Both the position numbers and the translations under genes were made by a program. The notes beneath the pieces are model-generated. The model worked only from the letters and a program-made list of their open reading frames with translations. It did no database searches and was not told the origin of the DNA. A DNA stretch of 64,000 nucleotides from positions 4,712,001-4,776,000 of the forward strand of contig JAWZSP010000002.1 in NCBI GenBank assembly GCA_034401135.1, given 5' to 3'. The DNA comes from Volutella citrinella (Eukaryota > Ascomycota > Sordariomycetes > Hypocreales > Nectriaceae). Positions 36,339 through 47,772 of the stretch are shown piece by piece; the stretch's first letter is position 1, and the number at the start of each line of letters is the position of its first letter.

Positions 36339-37186
36339 ATGGCCAACGCTGTGACCGCCTCAACGGGCGAGCGGTCCATCAAGATCGTGGCGCGCCTGCT
36401 CGCCCTCGGCTTCAACGTCGGCATCATCTACCCCTCCGTCAAGTACGCCGAATTCTGGACCAATGCCCTGATAATGCAGATGGTGCCTCCCGTAAGTATA
36501 CACACTGACATCCCTGTCGACCGTGGACGACACTGACCATGCCAGGCGGCCGTCTCGATTCTTTGGAACTGCGTCGACCTCGGAGCCATCTTCGTTACCG
36601 TCCATGGCCGCGGCTTTCCTCAAGCGGCTCTCATCGTCGACTGCCTCCTCGCCCTGGCTCTTCTCGCCGTCGGCTCCCTGGCTGCTGCCGTTTCGGCAAC
36701 GCTCACGGATAGCGGCTGGGGCTGGGACTATCTCTACGAGTTTGAGGAAGGAAGAGGCAACAAGTACATTCACGTTGCCGCCGTCTTTGGCATCCTGACT
36801 GGGTAAGTCGACGCGAGCACGTCATCTGGTATCAACAATGTCGCTGACCCTGCATCAGTGTCGCCCACCTGGTCCTCTGCGTCATGGCCTGGCTTGATAC
36901 CAGGAAGATGAAGCAGTTCGCCAACCGCGTCGCTGCCACTGAACTGCAGCCGCAGTCCCGCATTGTTTACGTGCCTGTTCCCCTCGGACCAAACAACCAA
37001 GTCATGTCGGATGTCCCCTTGGACCAGATCTACCAGCAGCAGCAACAGCAGCAGCAGCAACAGTACATGAGCAACGCAGCGCCACCAATGTACTCCCCGC
37101 CGGCCGAGATTGGGCTCTCACAGCCCAATGTCCAAGCAGCGCCGATGGGGGAGCTCGCAGGGAATACAAAGAAGGGGACCTCATAA
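36339..37186 (+). CDS. Four-TM membrane protein with polyglutamine tail
   Basis: Three exons (36339-36491, 36546-36802, 36859-37186) give 245 aa. Four hydrophobic segments are visible: 'ARLLALGFNVGIIYPSVKYA', 'AVSILWNCVDLGAIFVTV', 'LIVDCLLALALLAVGSLAAA' and 'VAAVFGILTGVAHLVLCVMA', a MARVEL-like topology. The cytosolic C-terminal tail carries a run of ten glutamines encoded by CAG/CAA (about 37033-37062), followed by a Pro/Met/Ser-rich stretch. I recognise the type (small fungal four-TM membrane protein) but not a defined function. The tail could mediate protein contacts and may vary in length between strains. Confidence 0.8.
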
Positions 37187-37972
37187 GATCTTTCGAATAA
37201 AGCAAATAAGAATAAACGAAATCTAGTTGCCATGGTGTTCAGTGTCGGCTCCAAATGATAAATCCAAGTCCAACTTCTAGGACGTGAGCAGTGACAGATA
37301 GCCTGGCTCAGAACTTGGGACTCGCTGACTGACACAAGGCATTGCCTAGAAGCATGATGAAACATGGCTCGCACTTTATCACACCCAAGTATTGCAAATG
37401 AAACGATCCATTTACTGTACGGCCGAACATTGACTTTCACTGACTAGGAATCAGCGCCGCCTATAGGTTATCGCCGTGGGATTCCCTATGGAAGCTGGCT
37501 TAGTAAGGATCTTCATGTTAGGTCCAATATATTCCACACATTGACTAGAACTCGGCTAGCCCCTCAAGCCCCTCTCCTTGAGCCTCGATCCAACCCAAGA
37601 TAGGATAGGCGCTAGCCAAAGCTACCGAGGCTTGCGAGGTTTGTTGAGGCGCATGTGGCTGAACCGCACCCGCCATAGCACCATAGGGGTCTCCTGAATT
37701 TTTTTTAGCCTCCTTGTCAACCCATTCAGGCACAGCACTGGCAACACCAAAGTCCCTTTTTCGACTATTCAACGACACAACATAGGGACCGCTTTCGCTT
37801 GTTGGATTGTGTGACAGTAGCACAACTGGTTTCTATCGCCAAGAGTTGAGAAACAACCTGCAATATCTGTGCGATCACATTCACTCTGCACATCACGACT
37901 CAAGTTTCTCAACACCACTCTTGGCACTTCGCTCAGCAACCCAAGAGGCACCAGCATTACATCTCATATACC
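37187..37972. other. Intergenic region with a possible minus-strand gene remnant
   Basis: About 790 bp between two plus-strand genes. On the minus strand, about 37550-37800, there is an ATG-poor open stretch with coding-like composition ('RKRDFGVASAVPEWVDKEAK', 'PYGAMAGAVQPHAPQQTSQA'). I could not find a start, upstream exon or known domain for it. Confidence 0.3.
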
Positions 37973-39272
37973 ATGCCAGACTCTCCACTCGCGCAGCCCG
38001 TCACGCTGCCCTGCGGCCTCGTGCTGCCCAACCGCCTGGCCAAGGCCGCCATGGCCGAGCTCATGGCTCCCGACCACCTCCCCACGCCAGACCAGTTCGC
38101 CACGTCGTATGGCGCCTGGGCCGACGGCGGCTGGGGCATGGTTCTCTCGGGCAACGTCCAGATGGATATCCGCTACCTCGGACAGCCCCACGACCCCGTC
38201 ATCGACCCAACCTTCCCAGAGGACAAGACGCTGGCCGCCTTCAAGGCCCTCGCCGCGACCTGCAAGCGCAAGGGCGTGCCGACGCTGCTCCAGCTCAACC
38301 ACCCGGGCCGCCAGTCGCCGCTGGGCTCCGGGACTAAGGGCTTCTGGGAAAAGAACCCGGCCCCGAGCGCCGTGGCCATCGACTTTGGCAGCGACTGGCG
38401 GTCGTGGTTCGCGTCGCGCTTCATCTTTGGCACGCCGCGCGAGATGAGCCTCGACGACATCCACGACCTCGTCCAACGCTTCGCAAACGCGGCTCGCGTC
38501 ACCGCCGAGGCTGGTTTCGACGGCATCCAGCTGCACGGCGCTCACGGGTACCTCCTCGCGCAGTTCATGTCGCCCAAGACGAACCGCCGCACCGACGAGT
38601 ACGGCGGCTCGCCGGCCGCGCGCGCAAAGATCATTGTCGACATCATCAAGGCTATCCGCGCTGTGGTGCCGGCGTCGTTTTGCATCGGCATGAAGCTCAA
38701 CTCTGCGGACCACCAGACGGCAGGCGATGCCGAGTCGTTGACGGAGCTCAACGAGTGTTTGGAGCAGGCCACCATTGTCGCCAATGCTGGACTGGACTTT
38801 CTCGAGATCAGCGGTGGTACCTACGAAAAGCCACTTGTGAGTACATGTACGGGCGTGAAATTACCTGGCGCTAATCGTTTTGTAGATGATTGAAGGCCAC
38901 AAGGAGCCAGCGGTCCAGTCCAAGCGGACCGCCGCCCGTGAGTCCTACTTTCTCGAGTTTGCTAGGACTCTGCGAAAGCGACTCCCTCACACAGTCCTCA
39001 TGGTGACGGGAGGCTTCCGCACAAAGGCCGGCATGGAAGCTGCCCTCGAAGAAGGCGCCTGTGACATTGTTGGCATTGGACGCCCGGCGGTGCTGAACCC
39101 TGCCCTCCCGCTGAACACCATCTTCAACCCGGAGGTGCCCAAGGAGGACGCCAAGCTGTACGCTAAGAAGATTGCCACGCCGTACTTGCTGCAGCTCGTG
39201 GCGCCTAGGTCTGTGATTGGTGCTGGGTACGAGACGGGATGGTATGCAAAGATGATCCAGAAGATGGTGTAG
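37973..39272 (+). CDS. NADH:flavin oxidoreductase, old yellow enzyme family
   Basis: Two exons (37973-38836, 38886-39272) with a 49-nt intron give 416 aa. Family marks of this FMN TIM-barrel: 'LPNRLAKAAMAELMA', 'PTLLQLNHPGRQSP', 'GFDGIQLHGAHGYLLAQFMS' (substrate/FMN site His pair), 'NRRTDEYGGSPAARAKI' and the C-terminal phosphate-binding 'VTGGFRTKAGMEAALEEGAC' with 'DIVGIGRPA'. It should use NAD(P)H to reduce activated C=C bonds (enones and similar). The length is typical of the fungal branch near bacterial YqjM-type enzymes. It lacks any signal peptide, so the cytosol is likely. Its substrate and any link to the nearby SDR are unknown. Confidence 0.93.
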
Positions 39273-39396
39273 TGGTCGTTGTGTTCTCGTGTATGCGATA
39301 TAGAAGGAAGACGCTGTTGATCACCGCTCGCGTGGAGTATGGAGTATTCTTCTTACATTCAATGTGCCATTTATACAAATTTAATTACATATGCCA

Positions 39397-41955
39397 TTAT
39401 TCCTCCACAGCGTCGGTCCTCTCCTCTGACTCGACGCTCTCCGGCTTGGGATGCGATCCCGACATGTCCAGCTGCGTGCTTCCATTAAACTGCCCCCACT
39501 CAGCAGGTTCCTGAAGCAGGTTGCTAGATTCCGGATACAAGATGCTCGTCATGACACGTCCAACTGACGCCCGCTTGATATTCGCCCGCACACTCTCCAC
39601 GCTCGCCCGTCCCAGGGCAACAGCCCCCACGACCGAAACCACCACAACAAGCAGAACCAAGGCCACCAGCAGCGCCGGGATCGCATACGGCCACCGGTAC
39701 TCGACCCTGCGCACCGTCTTGCGGATCCTGACGTCGGCGGCCTGGCCCGGCTCCATGTTGCGCGCGCCCAGAACGCCCTTTGTGCCGACGAGTGCCGACG
39801 CCGCCAAGTCGGTCCAGATGAGCTGGTTGATGGTGCCCACCGTGTCGACGGAGCGCGAGAGCGCCTTCCACCGCATCCACAGACTCATGCTGTTCTCGCC
39901 CTTGTAGTCGAACAGGCTGGACGTGGTGACGCCGCTGGGGGCTTCGTGGCGCATCGTGTGGTATATGTCCGTCGGGACGGTTGTTCCGGGCAGGTTTGGT
40001 GACGCAGAGCCGGCTTTTGAGAGCCATATGCCGCGGGCGGCGGGGAGGTAGAAGGACGCGGCGCGGATGGTGGTGATGTTGGGGAGGTCCTGGAAGGCTG
40101 GGTCGATGATGCCCCAGATTGGATCGATGCCCTTGAGGTCCATCATCGAGTCTTCCATTCCCCAGAGCGGCATGTCATTCTCGTTCTTGTACGTCTTTTC
40201 TTGAATGCTCATGACTTTCAAGCCTTCTAGGTTGTTGGAGGTTCCATTATGGAAGAACTCGACCGACTTGATGGTGGCCTTGATGGCAGACGCGCAGGAA
40301 TACACCGGCATGGACCATTGGCTTCCTTCGTTGAAGATGTGTGCTGGCCCGGGATTGAGTCGTTGCGGGACACCCCGGATGAGCTGGCACATGACATGTG
40401 TATTGTTCATTCTCACCTCCAGGTCCTCCGTGTACGACTCGTTTTCGAACCGCCAGCCGTCGCACAAGTCCTCTATAGCATCGTCAGCATCAACATCGCG
40501 AATCGGCATGGAGACTGCAATGGCCAGTACTTACGCGCTTCGTTAAAAGAGCTCGCATTGATGCCCCAAGGGTTCGGGTACAGCCTAGACTTTTGCTGGA
40601 GCACTGACAGGCCGATATGGGACCCGAATTCGTCACTGAAGGCCATACTCTGCAGATCTGTCTCGCCAACTGAGCTGTCAGGTTTCTCCACATCAAACTG
40701 CTGGTCGAGTTTCGAGTCGATCCGATCAAACGCCTTGGTCTTGCGGCTGGCACTGTTCATGTCTGTGATGTTCATGTACGCCATGGTGAGGGCGTTGGCG
40801 AGCCATGCTGCTTGATACGCCCGTTTTCGGAGATCTGGCGCGTTGACACCGGATCGTGAGTCGTGTCGCGGATCTGTCGTGTTCATGTTTGCGAAACCAC
40901 CGCGGTCGGTCAACTTGTAATTGGAAACGGAGAATGCGTTTTGGCCGCCGGAATTCATCGACACCGTGAAGCTCAACGTCACGTTGAGGTCGACACACTG
41001 CGTCTCGGGCTGGAGGAACAAGAGGTCTTCGGACCAGGTGGCGCCCCTGCTTTGGCCGACGGGTAGTGTGTGGTTTCGAAATCCAACGCCGCCATCCTTC
41101 GCATCAACCACGAGACCTTCGACGGCCCTGTACTCGTCGCTCAGCGCAAACGACTCTGCGAAACGGAATACACCGCCGGGGATATAGCTCTCGTTGTCTC
41201 GGTTGATGGTCCAGTACTGGGATTCCCGCCGCCACTCAATGTCGAAGAAGTTGGATACAGTTGTTTTGCGATTCTTGGTTCCGCTCATGAAGATGTTGTG
41301 TAGGACCTGAGGGACGGTGCTGTTGACATTCTTGTCGACGGTGGAGCAGAAAATGCCGCTGCTGTTCCGTGAGGCCGTGAGCGGCGGGCTGTTGGCATAT
41401 GGACACGGTGCGATGCAGCTTCCAAGCATGCATTCCCGAGTGAAGATGCCCTGTCGGCCTTCCGAGGTCCCAGAAGCAAAGAGGCTTGTGTCCGCGGCGT
41501 AGGCGAAGGACGGGGAGACGAGGTTGTTCTCAGACACGTCCTTTTCGTATAGCCCCAGCGGGGTGATGACTCCCGCTATGGACACAGAAAAGGCGAGCAG
41601 CGGCAGGGCGATGGAGGTCCATGCCACCGACTTGCGCACGCCCAAGCTCTTCGTTGACTCGGCTCCGAGCAAGAAGGGCCAGAAGGTGTTCTGCAGCAGC
41701 CTCCCAGCCACGGTCCTAGAGTCATGGTTAGAGCAGATGACCCATCAAGTATAAGCATGGTCTCGCACCAAGTTGCAGCCGTCGCGCGGTCATTGAGCTG
41801 GCCTGCCAAGAGGAACGTGATGGCCGTGGGGAAGAAGAAGCGAGCTAGAACCAAGATATTAGACGGAGCTCGCCGCACAAGGCGCTTGAGTTCATACCAA
41901 CGACAATGGCAAAGGCGATCAGACCTGCCGCATAACCTGCCGTCCACTCCACCAT
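39397..41955 (-). CDS. Large glycosylated integral membrane protein, unknown function
   Basis: Four exons (41898-41955, 41769-41844, 40535-41715, 39397-40472) give 796 aa with all phases agreeing. Hydrophobic segments lie at the N-terminus ('GYAAGLIAFAIVVARFFF'), after exon 3 begins ('SVAWTSIALPLLAFSVSIAG') and near the C-terminus ('YAIPALLVALVLLVVVVSVV'). Between the last two is an ectodomain of about 600 residues with many N-glycosylation sequons and several Cys ('CMLGSCIAPCPY', 'EDLEVRMNNTHVMC'). This matches a common ascomycete family of plasma-membrane proteins with no assigned function. A short acidic tail follows the last helix. The stop is 124 bp from that of the convergent flavin oxidoreductase. 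Confidence 0.82.
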
Positions 41956-42392
41956 GATGGCAACGATGCGTGGCGTCGATGAATAGTCAAACAGTCGACG
42001 ATGAGGCTTGGAGGCGTCGAGACGGCGGAGCAGGATTGGGCACCACAACCCGGGTGGCGCAATTAAAGCTCAGGAGCACCCATCCGACCCCAGCTGTTCA
42101 GCTGCGGGCAGCGTACCCAGGACCCATGATCTATCACGGCGACTCTATTCGCTGTCCAACTGCGGCTGAAACACCATCGCCGCGCACCCGCAGATGAGCC
42201 CTACCAGTGGGCCAATGGGTGATAAGGTTGGGGTGGGTTATATCAGGGAAGACCCCAGCATTTTTACAAATCTGCCTGATTATCTTTTGGGCATGTGGCC
42301 ACCAGCTCGCCCCCCCCCATATGATTTGAACAATCGCGTCCTTTTCGTGGCGACAACACTCCACGCGGGGAGACACCAAGCGCAGAGTCGCC

Positions 42393-43029
42393 ATGGTGGT
42401 CGTTACTGTGCTCTTCTTTCTTGTTGCGCTCGCTTCGGCGGCGCTCGAAGGCGCGTACAAAGAGTTTTGCGAGGGTGATGGGTCCATTTGCCAAGTCAGG
42501 GACGACGTCCGCAAGGACTGTGAAGCGAAGCAGGGCAAAGAGTACTGGAAATGCTACTGCGAGTCTGGATACGTTCCCTTGTACCACGAGTAAGTCGACC
42601 GAAACGCAACGATGGGCCATGTCGCTGACAATTCAATGCTCATCCAGGTGCATCAACTGCGGCCTGTCCTTTGGAGAACCCCTCCTGCAAAACGACGTCT
42701 ACAACTCCAAGGTGTGCTCGAGCAGCAGCTATTCCGTGGGGACGATACCAGCCAGTATCGTTTCAGCCCAGGAGGAACGCAACAAGACGGTCACGGTTCC
42801 CGCGTTCACCAAGGCTGCTGGCTCTTCCTCCTCTGTTGTGCAGTTCACGCCCACGCCTGTGCCCGGGGGGACCTATACAACCACGTATCCCCAGCTGACA
42901 TCTCCAGTGCTGCCGGAGCCGACAGGGGCAACAGCAGCAGGATCAGGCGCCGCCAGACTTTCAGGCTGTAGGAACAGCATAGTCGCTGTGGTTGTTTCGT
43001 TAGGATCAGGACTTTTGTTTTGTTTATAA
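42393..43029 (+). CDS. Small Cys-rich secreted protein, probably GPI-anchored
   Basis: Two exons (42393-42589, 42648-43029) give 192 aa. The signal peptide is MVVVTVLFFLVALASAAL. The mature N-terminal half has eight or more cysteines ('FCEGDGSICQV', 'KDCEAKQGKEYWKCYCESGY', 'ECINCGLSF'), followed by a Ser/Thr/Pro-rich stretch and a C-terminal small-residue site plus hydrophobic tail ('SIVAVVVSLGSGLLFC') fitting a GPI signal. This is the form of a fungal surface protein or effector candidate. No known domain is recognised. A single-exon reading in the other frame was rejected because the spliced model restores the signal peptide and the cysteines. Confidence 0.75.
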
Positions 43030-43224
43030 TATGGCTTGTCTTTCGTCAAACATGATTCCGTTATAATTCTGTTCAGTGATGTTTCTCACAATCAAATGCT
43101 CTTGGGGTTGCAGATCAATGGCTTTGAGCTAGTTTGTATCATGTATTCGAGTATAGCCCTCACAAAATGCCATCCTCACGTCTAACGGAGCCTTGAGACT
43201 TGAGGTTGCGCACATAACCATCCA

Positions 43225-45090
43225 TCACTCCCACCATATCATGTCCGTCTGCCTCAACGTGTTGGAACCACAGTGGACTTCTCCAGACGACGTGTGGTGG
43301 CTAAAAAAGTCGTCTACAAAAGTCACCTTCATTCCCGCGCGGGCATAAAGCTCCTCCACAGCCTTCGCCATGACATCAACACCATCAACCACAGGGCCCC
43401 ATGGGTTTGGGCTGATGTAATGCTTTCCGATAACGACGCCATTTACAGGGGCAGGGAAGAAGGCACCCACTTTGTACTCTCCCTGTAGGACCGGAGGCCA
43501 GGAGTAGCCGGTGCCGTCGGGGTTGATGTAGGTTTTTCCTGCAGATCGGTCCATGTAAAGACAAGGCACGTACATGACGTCCTTGCGATCAAGGGGAATT
43601 TCGGTGAGGAGGTTTTCGAGGTTCTTGGTGATCCACCTCTGGGAGTATTTGTTCACATCGAGAAATGTCTGGTTGGAAAGAACGTCGTTGATTGTCATGT
43701 TGAGCTTTGCCGGTGCGGTGAGGTTAAACTTGTCCACTTGGGGTTGCGCATCAAAGCTGAAGGCCAGGGTGTCACCGTGCCCTGTGGATTGAAGCTCTCT
43801 GTACATGCGAAGCGCCTCATCCGGGCTCGCAATGCCAATGGTCCAACCCAATTCGTTGTCGTACGGCAGGAACTGGATGAATTCGTCAACGTGGCCGACA
43901 TTCAGCCATCCAGTCTCGAGGAACAGCGTATCTTGGATGCCGTTGCTGAACACAAGGTTCCGCACAGCCTGCGAGGGGTACGTATCCCAGTGTCGACCTT
44001 GTATGACACGACCAGCCTTGTACAGAACTCCACGCTTGGTTCGGTGCGGTGGAATAGTCTCAAGATTGCCGTAGCTGTTGATGGTGTGACGACCAAAGCC
44101 ACTTGCCGCGAAGCCCCAACCTGAAGCACCGGTGGGCTGGAAACCGCCAATACCAGGGCCGTGCATCTGCTCAAAGACCTGACGCCCAGCAACACGGTTT
44201 GACTGTGCAGAGCGCAGAAAGATGCGGATGGCAATGGGGCCTTTGGGTCCGGGCATGCTTGCGTACGCAGGCTCGAAGATGTCTTGAGCCCACACGTCGG
44301 CGGACTGGTTGAACAGCAGCAGCGGGGTCTCGAGTCCCGCAGCTTCGCGGGCCGTGTCCATCTGTTGCACAAAGTGCTTCTGTACCGGACGTGACTCGTT
44401 GGAGAAGGTGGTGACCAATGTCTCCACGCGCTGCAGGTGGTGGTGCGTGAGAACCGGCGCAACCTTGAGCGCGACCGAGTCTGTCTGATGATCATCGGAG
44501 ACGAAGCCGGGATACACATCGAACTTGACCGTGACATGACCGTCCCAGATCTCACTCTCTGTGACGAACTCACGGCCGTCGATGCCAAGAACCAGGCCTG
44601 CAGCAAGCTGGGTGGCGTTGAAGGTGAACTCCTTGTCAACGATTCTCCAGGACTCGGTGGCATTTGGCTTCGTAAGGTCGTCTAGCACGAAAATGCGGAC
44701 TCGCTCGTATGCGGCACGCGGTGTAGCATAGACGTGAGCCGAGACATTGGTGGAACCATCTCCAAAGGGGAGCGTTCGCAGAGGGGCGACGTACTCTGGT
44801 GCGAGGAGCAAGTCTCCCGAGGCATCGTTGCACCTCGCCAGTTCCTCGTTGCTGAGCGGGTTGCCGTTGAGGTCCGTGTCAGGGCAGCGGTGGTGCTTGT
44901 CTCCCACGTTGGGTAGGAAGATGGCACCTCGGGTGTCGGACCAGGTGGCCTTTCCAACGACGTCCGAGTCACCAGACAGGTCGACTACGCCGTCGCGGTT
45001 GGTGTCGGCACGGATATCGGGTCTCTGTGCAGATACGACAGTGACCTGTAGGGCCAAACCAAGCAATCCAAGGAAGACGTGATACCGCAT
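43225..45090 (-). CDS. Secreted peptidylarginine deiminase (PAD family)
   Basis: Intronless, 621 aa, starting MRYHVFLGLLGLALQVTVVS (signal peptide). The upstream extension of the frame has no ATG. A Ca-loop-like 'DTNRDGVVDLSGDSD' follows, then a beta-rich middle region and the PAD catalytic domain. The expected catalytic set is complete: Asp270 in 'WAQDIFEPAY', His400 and Asp402 in 'GHVDEF', and Cys607 in 'GEVHCGSN', matching the Asp/His/Asp/Cys quartet of animal PADs. It should convert peptidyl-arginine to citrulline, probably Ca-dependent and extracellular. Several N-glycosylation sequons are present. PADs are patchily distributed in fungi, and a horizontal origin has been discussed for the family; the lack of introns would fit that but does not prove it. 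Confidence 0.92.
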   Translation of the reverse strand: MRYHVFLGLLGLALQVTVVSAQRPDIRADTNRDGVVDLSGDSDVVGKATWSDTRGAIFLPNVGDKHHRCPDTDLNGNPLSNEELARCNDASGDLLLAPEYVAPLRTLPFGDGSTNVSAHVYATPRAAYERVRIFVLDDLTKPNATESWRIVDKEFTFNATQLAAGLVLGIDGREFVTESEIWDGHVTVKFDVYPGFVSDDHQTDSVALKVAPVLTHHHLQRVETLVTTFSNESRPVQKHFVQQMDTAREAAGLETPLLLFNQSADVWAQDIFEPAYASMPGPKGPIAIRIFLRSAQSNRVAGRQVFEQMHGPGIGGFQPTGASGWGFAASGFGRHTINSYGNLETIPPHRTKRGVLYKAGRVIQGRHWDTYPSQAVRNLVFSNGIQDTLFLETGWLNVGHVDEFIQFLPYDNELGWTIGIASPDEALRMYRELQSTGHGDTLAFSFDAQPQVDKFNLTAPAKLNMTINDVLSNQTFLDVNKYSQRWITKNLENLLTEIPLDRKDVMYVPCLYMDRSAGKTYINPDGTGYSWPPVLQGEYKVGAFFPAPVNGVVIGKHYISPNPWGPVVDGVDVMAKAVEELYARAGMKVTFVDDFFSHHTSSGEVHCGSNTLRQTDMIWWE

Positions 45091-45225
45091 GATGGAAGTT
45101 AGATCAAAGTTAAAGACAATGCACTTAGTCAATCCCCAGATACTTGTTAAAGACTGGGCTGGAGAGATCAATGCCGGACGCTTTGTCTACCATGAATATT
45201 CTGTCCGGCCGGATTTCGCCAGCCA

Positions 45226-45233
45226 TTTATATA
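45226..45233 (-). promoter_or_regulatory. TATA box of the PAD gene
   Basis: TATATAAA on the coding strand of the PAD gene, about 136 bp upstream of its ATG. Confidence 0.5.
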
Positions 45234-47097
45234 TGTCCAACTGCTTTGCCAAGACCTCGTACGGCGATAGAAACCTTGAAAGAATCCAGGGGATTTCCGG
45301 GGTCTTGCTGTGCGCTGTGCGTAGAGTCTCTGCGCAGTGCAACCGTGATAAGACATCTCGTTCGATGGCACGTCGGTTGGGTCAGCGCAGTAGTAACATC
45401 AGAACCAGCACCTTGCCATGCGTGAACTCCCTCGCTCGGACCCATCGGCCCCCCACTGATTGCTCGCTGCATGCAATGATACTGCCTTGACCGCTACTCA
45501 CCCATGTGGCCTCAACATACCCCACGCATATCACCCCGAACATGTCCGTCTGCATGTTAGCCCAGCCGGAGACACAAGTCCTCCCTGCCATTCCCCACCA
45601 GGTCTCGAAGAATTTCTGCCTATAAACGTGTCCCTACATAACGTAGCTAGGAGAGGGTATAAGCTGGCGGTATGGCTGTATGCGGTTAGGAGTGTGCTCG
45701 AACGTTGTACCAACGTTTGGGATAGGGTACAGGGCATTGATGCCGAGTCATGGTACGCTGGATGATTCATCCATATTCCATCTCTCCAATCCCTGCTCGG
45801 GGGCGTATGACGCGCCGATAACGCAGTATATCATGCTGTTGTCAAGGAACCTGCGGTATGCCAAGGCGCAAGGTAGCGTTCATTTTATTGCACCTGCACT
45901 TACTCCGGAGCGCAGACACAACGTGGTGATGCGTTGGTTCGATTGTCTGAGGGGTTCATCCTTGCGATAAGCATCCTAGTAACGTCTTGTGGAGTCAGGT
46001 CAATCATGGGCTTTGAGATTCGATCGCTTACCGGGAACGACCGGGAAATAGCCAACCCCGCTTGATAAGAACCCCGCAAACCAAACAGCGAGATTCTTCG
46101 CAACGCCGGTCTAGCCCAGAGGGGTAGCTACAGGCGCTTTTTATGTGTGGGTTCGTTGATCTGGTCTGAAAACGTTATGTAAGAGCTTAAATATTCTCGA
46201 TAAGAGCTGGAGGCCTCTGGTTTGTCTGTCTACGCTGCATCATCATATCTGAGTGTTGATGCTTTCGATCAACGCCTTACTTTGGGCATTGCACCCTTGC
46301 TTCGCCTTGGCATTGTACACATCACTCTATTATCAATGGACTCGAGTCAGCCCGTGGCATGTAGTCCAGAGATGATAACATGGTAGGTCTTCGATTGATA
46401 GCATTACAATTCTACGGTAGGTTCGGTGGATCTGGCGCCATACAAGGCCAAGAATCTGCGGCTCCTCAACAAGCGGATTCGCGGCCCTCCACCGACTCTT
46501 TCAAGCCAATAGTCCAATTGAAAGCAATTACAATGGCAGGGGGTGACCTACGAAATCTTGACCTACGAAATCTGGCCGCACTAGACTAGATTGGTTGTGT
46601 GTGTTGAACAGGTAATTGGAGATGAGCAAGTTGATTGACTAGACTAAGAAATGAACAGGAAGATGACCCCTTCTTATACCCGTTCCTGCGAGGTTCGATC
46701 ACATGTGCCAACATTCCAACAGTGTAATAGGACGCTCTTCAATGGGAATCTCATTGCCGAAAGCCCCGGTCAAACCGACGAAGACTCAGCACTTTGCCCA
46801 TCGGTCTCTCAGAGCGACACCGAATAATTTCAACCACAGCTAATAAGGTGCTTCGTGACTGAAGACACGTCGCAAATCGGATAGACGGCATCAAAATTGC
46901 CCGATCCGGAGACTCGTGATGTCGTAGGATCCAGCAACGCCCGAAATAGCACACAGTCCCACTTCAGCCCTGGAGGCGACAAGAGGATCACGAAGCGCTT
47001 CTCAGGCGTCCGTATCAAGTTCAATTATACCAGCACGTGGGATAGAGTGCAAACAGCGTACAAGACGTGATTCGTGTATCGTGTCGCCGCCAAGAGG

Positions 47098-47105
47098 TAT
47101 AAAGG
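47098..47105 (+). promoter_or_regulatory. TATA box of the small secreted protein
   Basis: TATAAAGG about 90 bp before the ATG, a normal distance for a single short leader. Confidence 0.55.
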
Positions 47106-47192
47106 AGCTTGAATCTCGCCGCAGTCTTGGCACCTTGGCATCAAACCAACCACTCAAGAGTAACAAACAGTCTCTTCAACTATAAACATCAA

Positions 47193-47689
47193 ATGTCTCT
47201 TCTTACCCTCCTTGCCCTGGCTGCCGGCGCCGTTATGCCCGTCGCCGCGCACCCCGCCTGCGGCACATCCGCCGACGGCCAGTGCTGCATCGAATTCCAC
47301 GGCACAGTTGAGCCAATCAAGTGGGGAACTGATCATGGTGAGACCCTACCTCCATCCGGATAAACACCTTCTAACATCAAATAGGTGGCTACGTCTGGTG
47401 GAAGTCCGTCACTCTCTACGACAGCAAGCATAACTCGATTGGTGGCGTGACAGCCGATGAAGCTGCCAAGGAAATCCAGTTCCCCTACAGCTTGACGTCT
47501 CAGCTCAAGTACACGGTCGAGATCAAGGATGTTCCGACGGACGGCGATTATAACCGCTTCATGCTGGCGTATGCGGGCTATTCTTATGGCGCTGGTTCGA
47601 ACGAGCACTTTATTACTTGTGAGAAGTGGCCTGAGGGTGCTGGGCAGGTCAAGGCTTGCACTCACGTCTTCCCTTGCAACCAGGCATGA
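47193..47689 (+). CDS. Small secreted protein, unknown
   Basis: Two exons (47193-47337, 47385-47689) with a 47-nt intron give 149 aa. The signal peptide is MSLLTLLALAAGAVMPVAA. The mature protein begins with cysteines ('CGTSADGQCCIEFHG') and continues in a beta-rich pattern ('YVWWKSVTLYDSKHNSIGG', 'LKYTVEIKDVPTDGDYN', 'HFITCEKWPEGAGQVKAC') ending 'VFPCNQA'. The even cysteine count suggests disulfides. No known family is recognised; size and secretion make it an effector-type candidate. It is convergent with a Zn2Cys6 gene whose stop is 84 bp away. The start at 47193 is preferred because it directly opens the signal peptide. Confidence 0.75.
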
Positions 47690-47772
47690 TGGATAGCGCA
47701 GTGTTTAGATGTGTTTGGGGTTGCTTCAGGTCTTCGATAGGGTATCATAAGTTGTTCAATTCATTTGACTAG

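Larger units (their letters stand above)
45091..47192. other. Intergenic region without recognisable gene
   Basis: About 2.1 kb between the divergent PAD and small-secreted-protein genes, looking AT-richer than the genes. No domain-bearing frame, tRNA or transposon was found. It holds the two promoters, each with a TATA box. Confidence 0.45.

Noticed and set aside
31012..43029. Secondary-metabolite gene cluster
   Set aside because: An SDR, an OYE enzyme and a regulator are present, but no polyketide synthase, NRPS, terpene cyclase or DMATS backbone gene was found.
43225..45171. Longer PAD start
   Set aside because: The extra 27 codons begin at TTG and would bury the signal peptide.
45091..47192. 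Transposon remnant in the AT-rich spacer
   Set aside because: No terminal repeats, transposase or reverse-transcriptase pieces could be seen.
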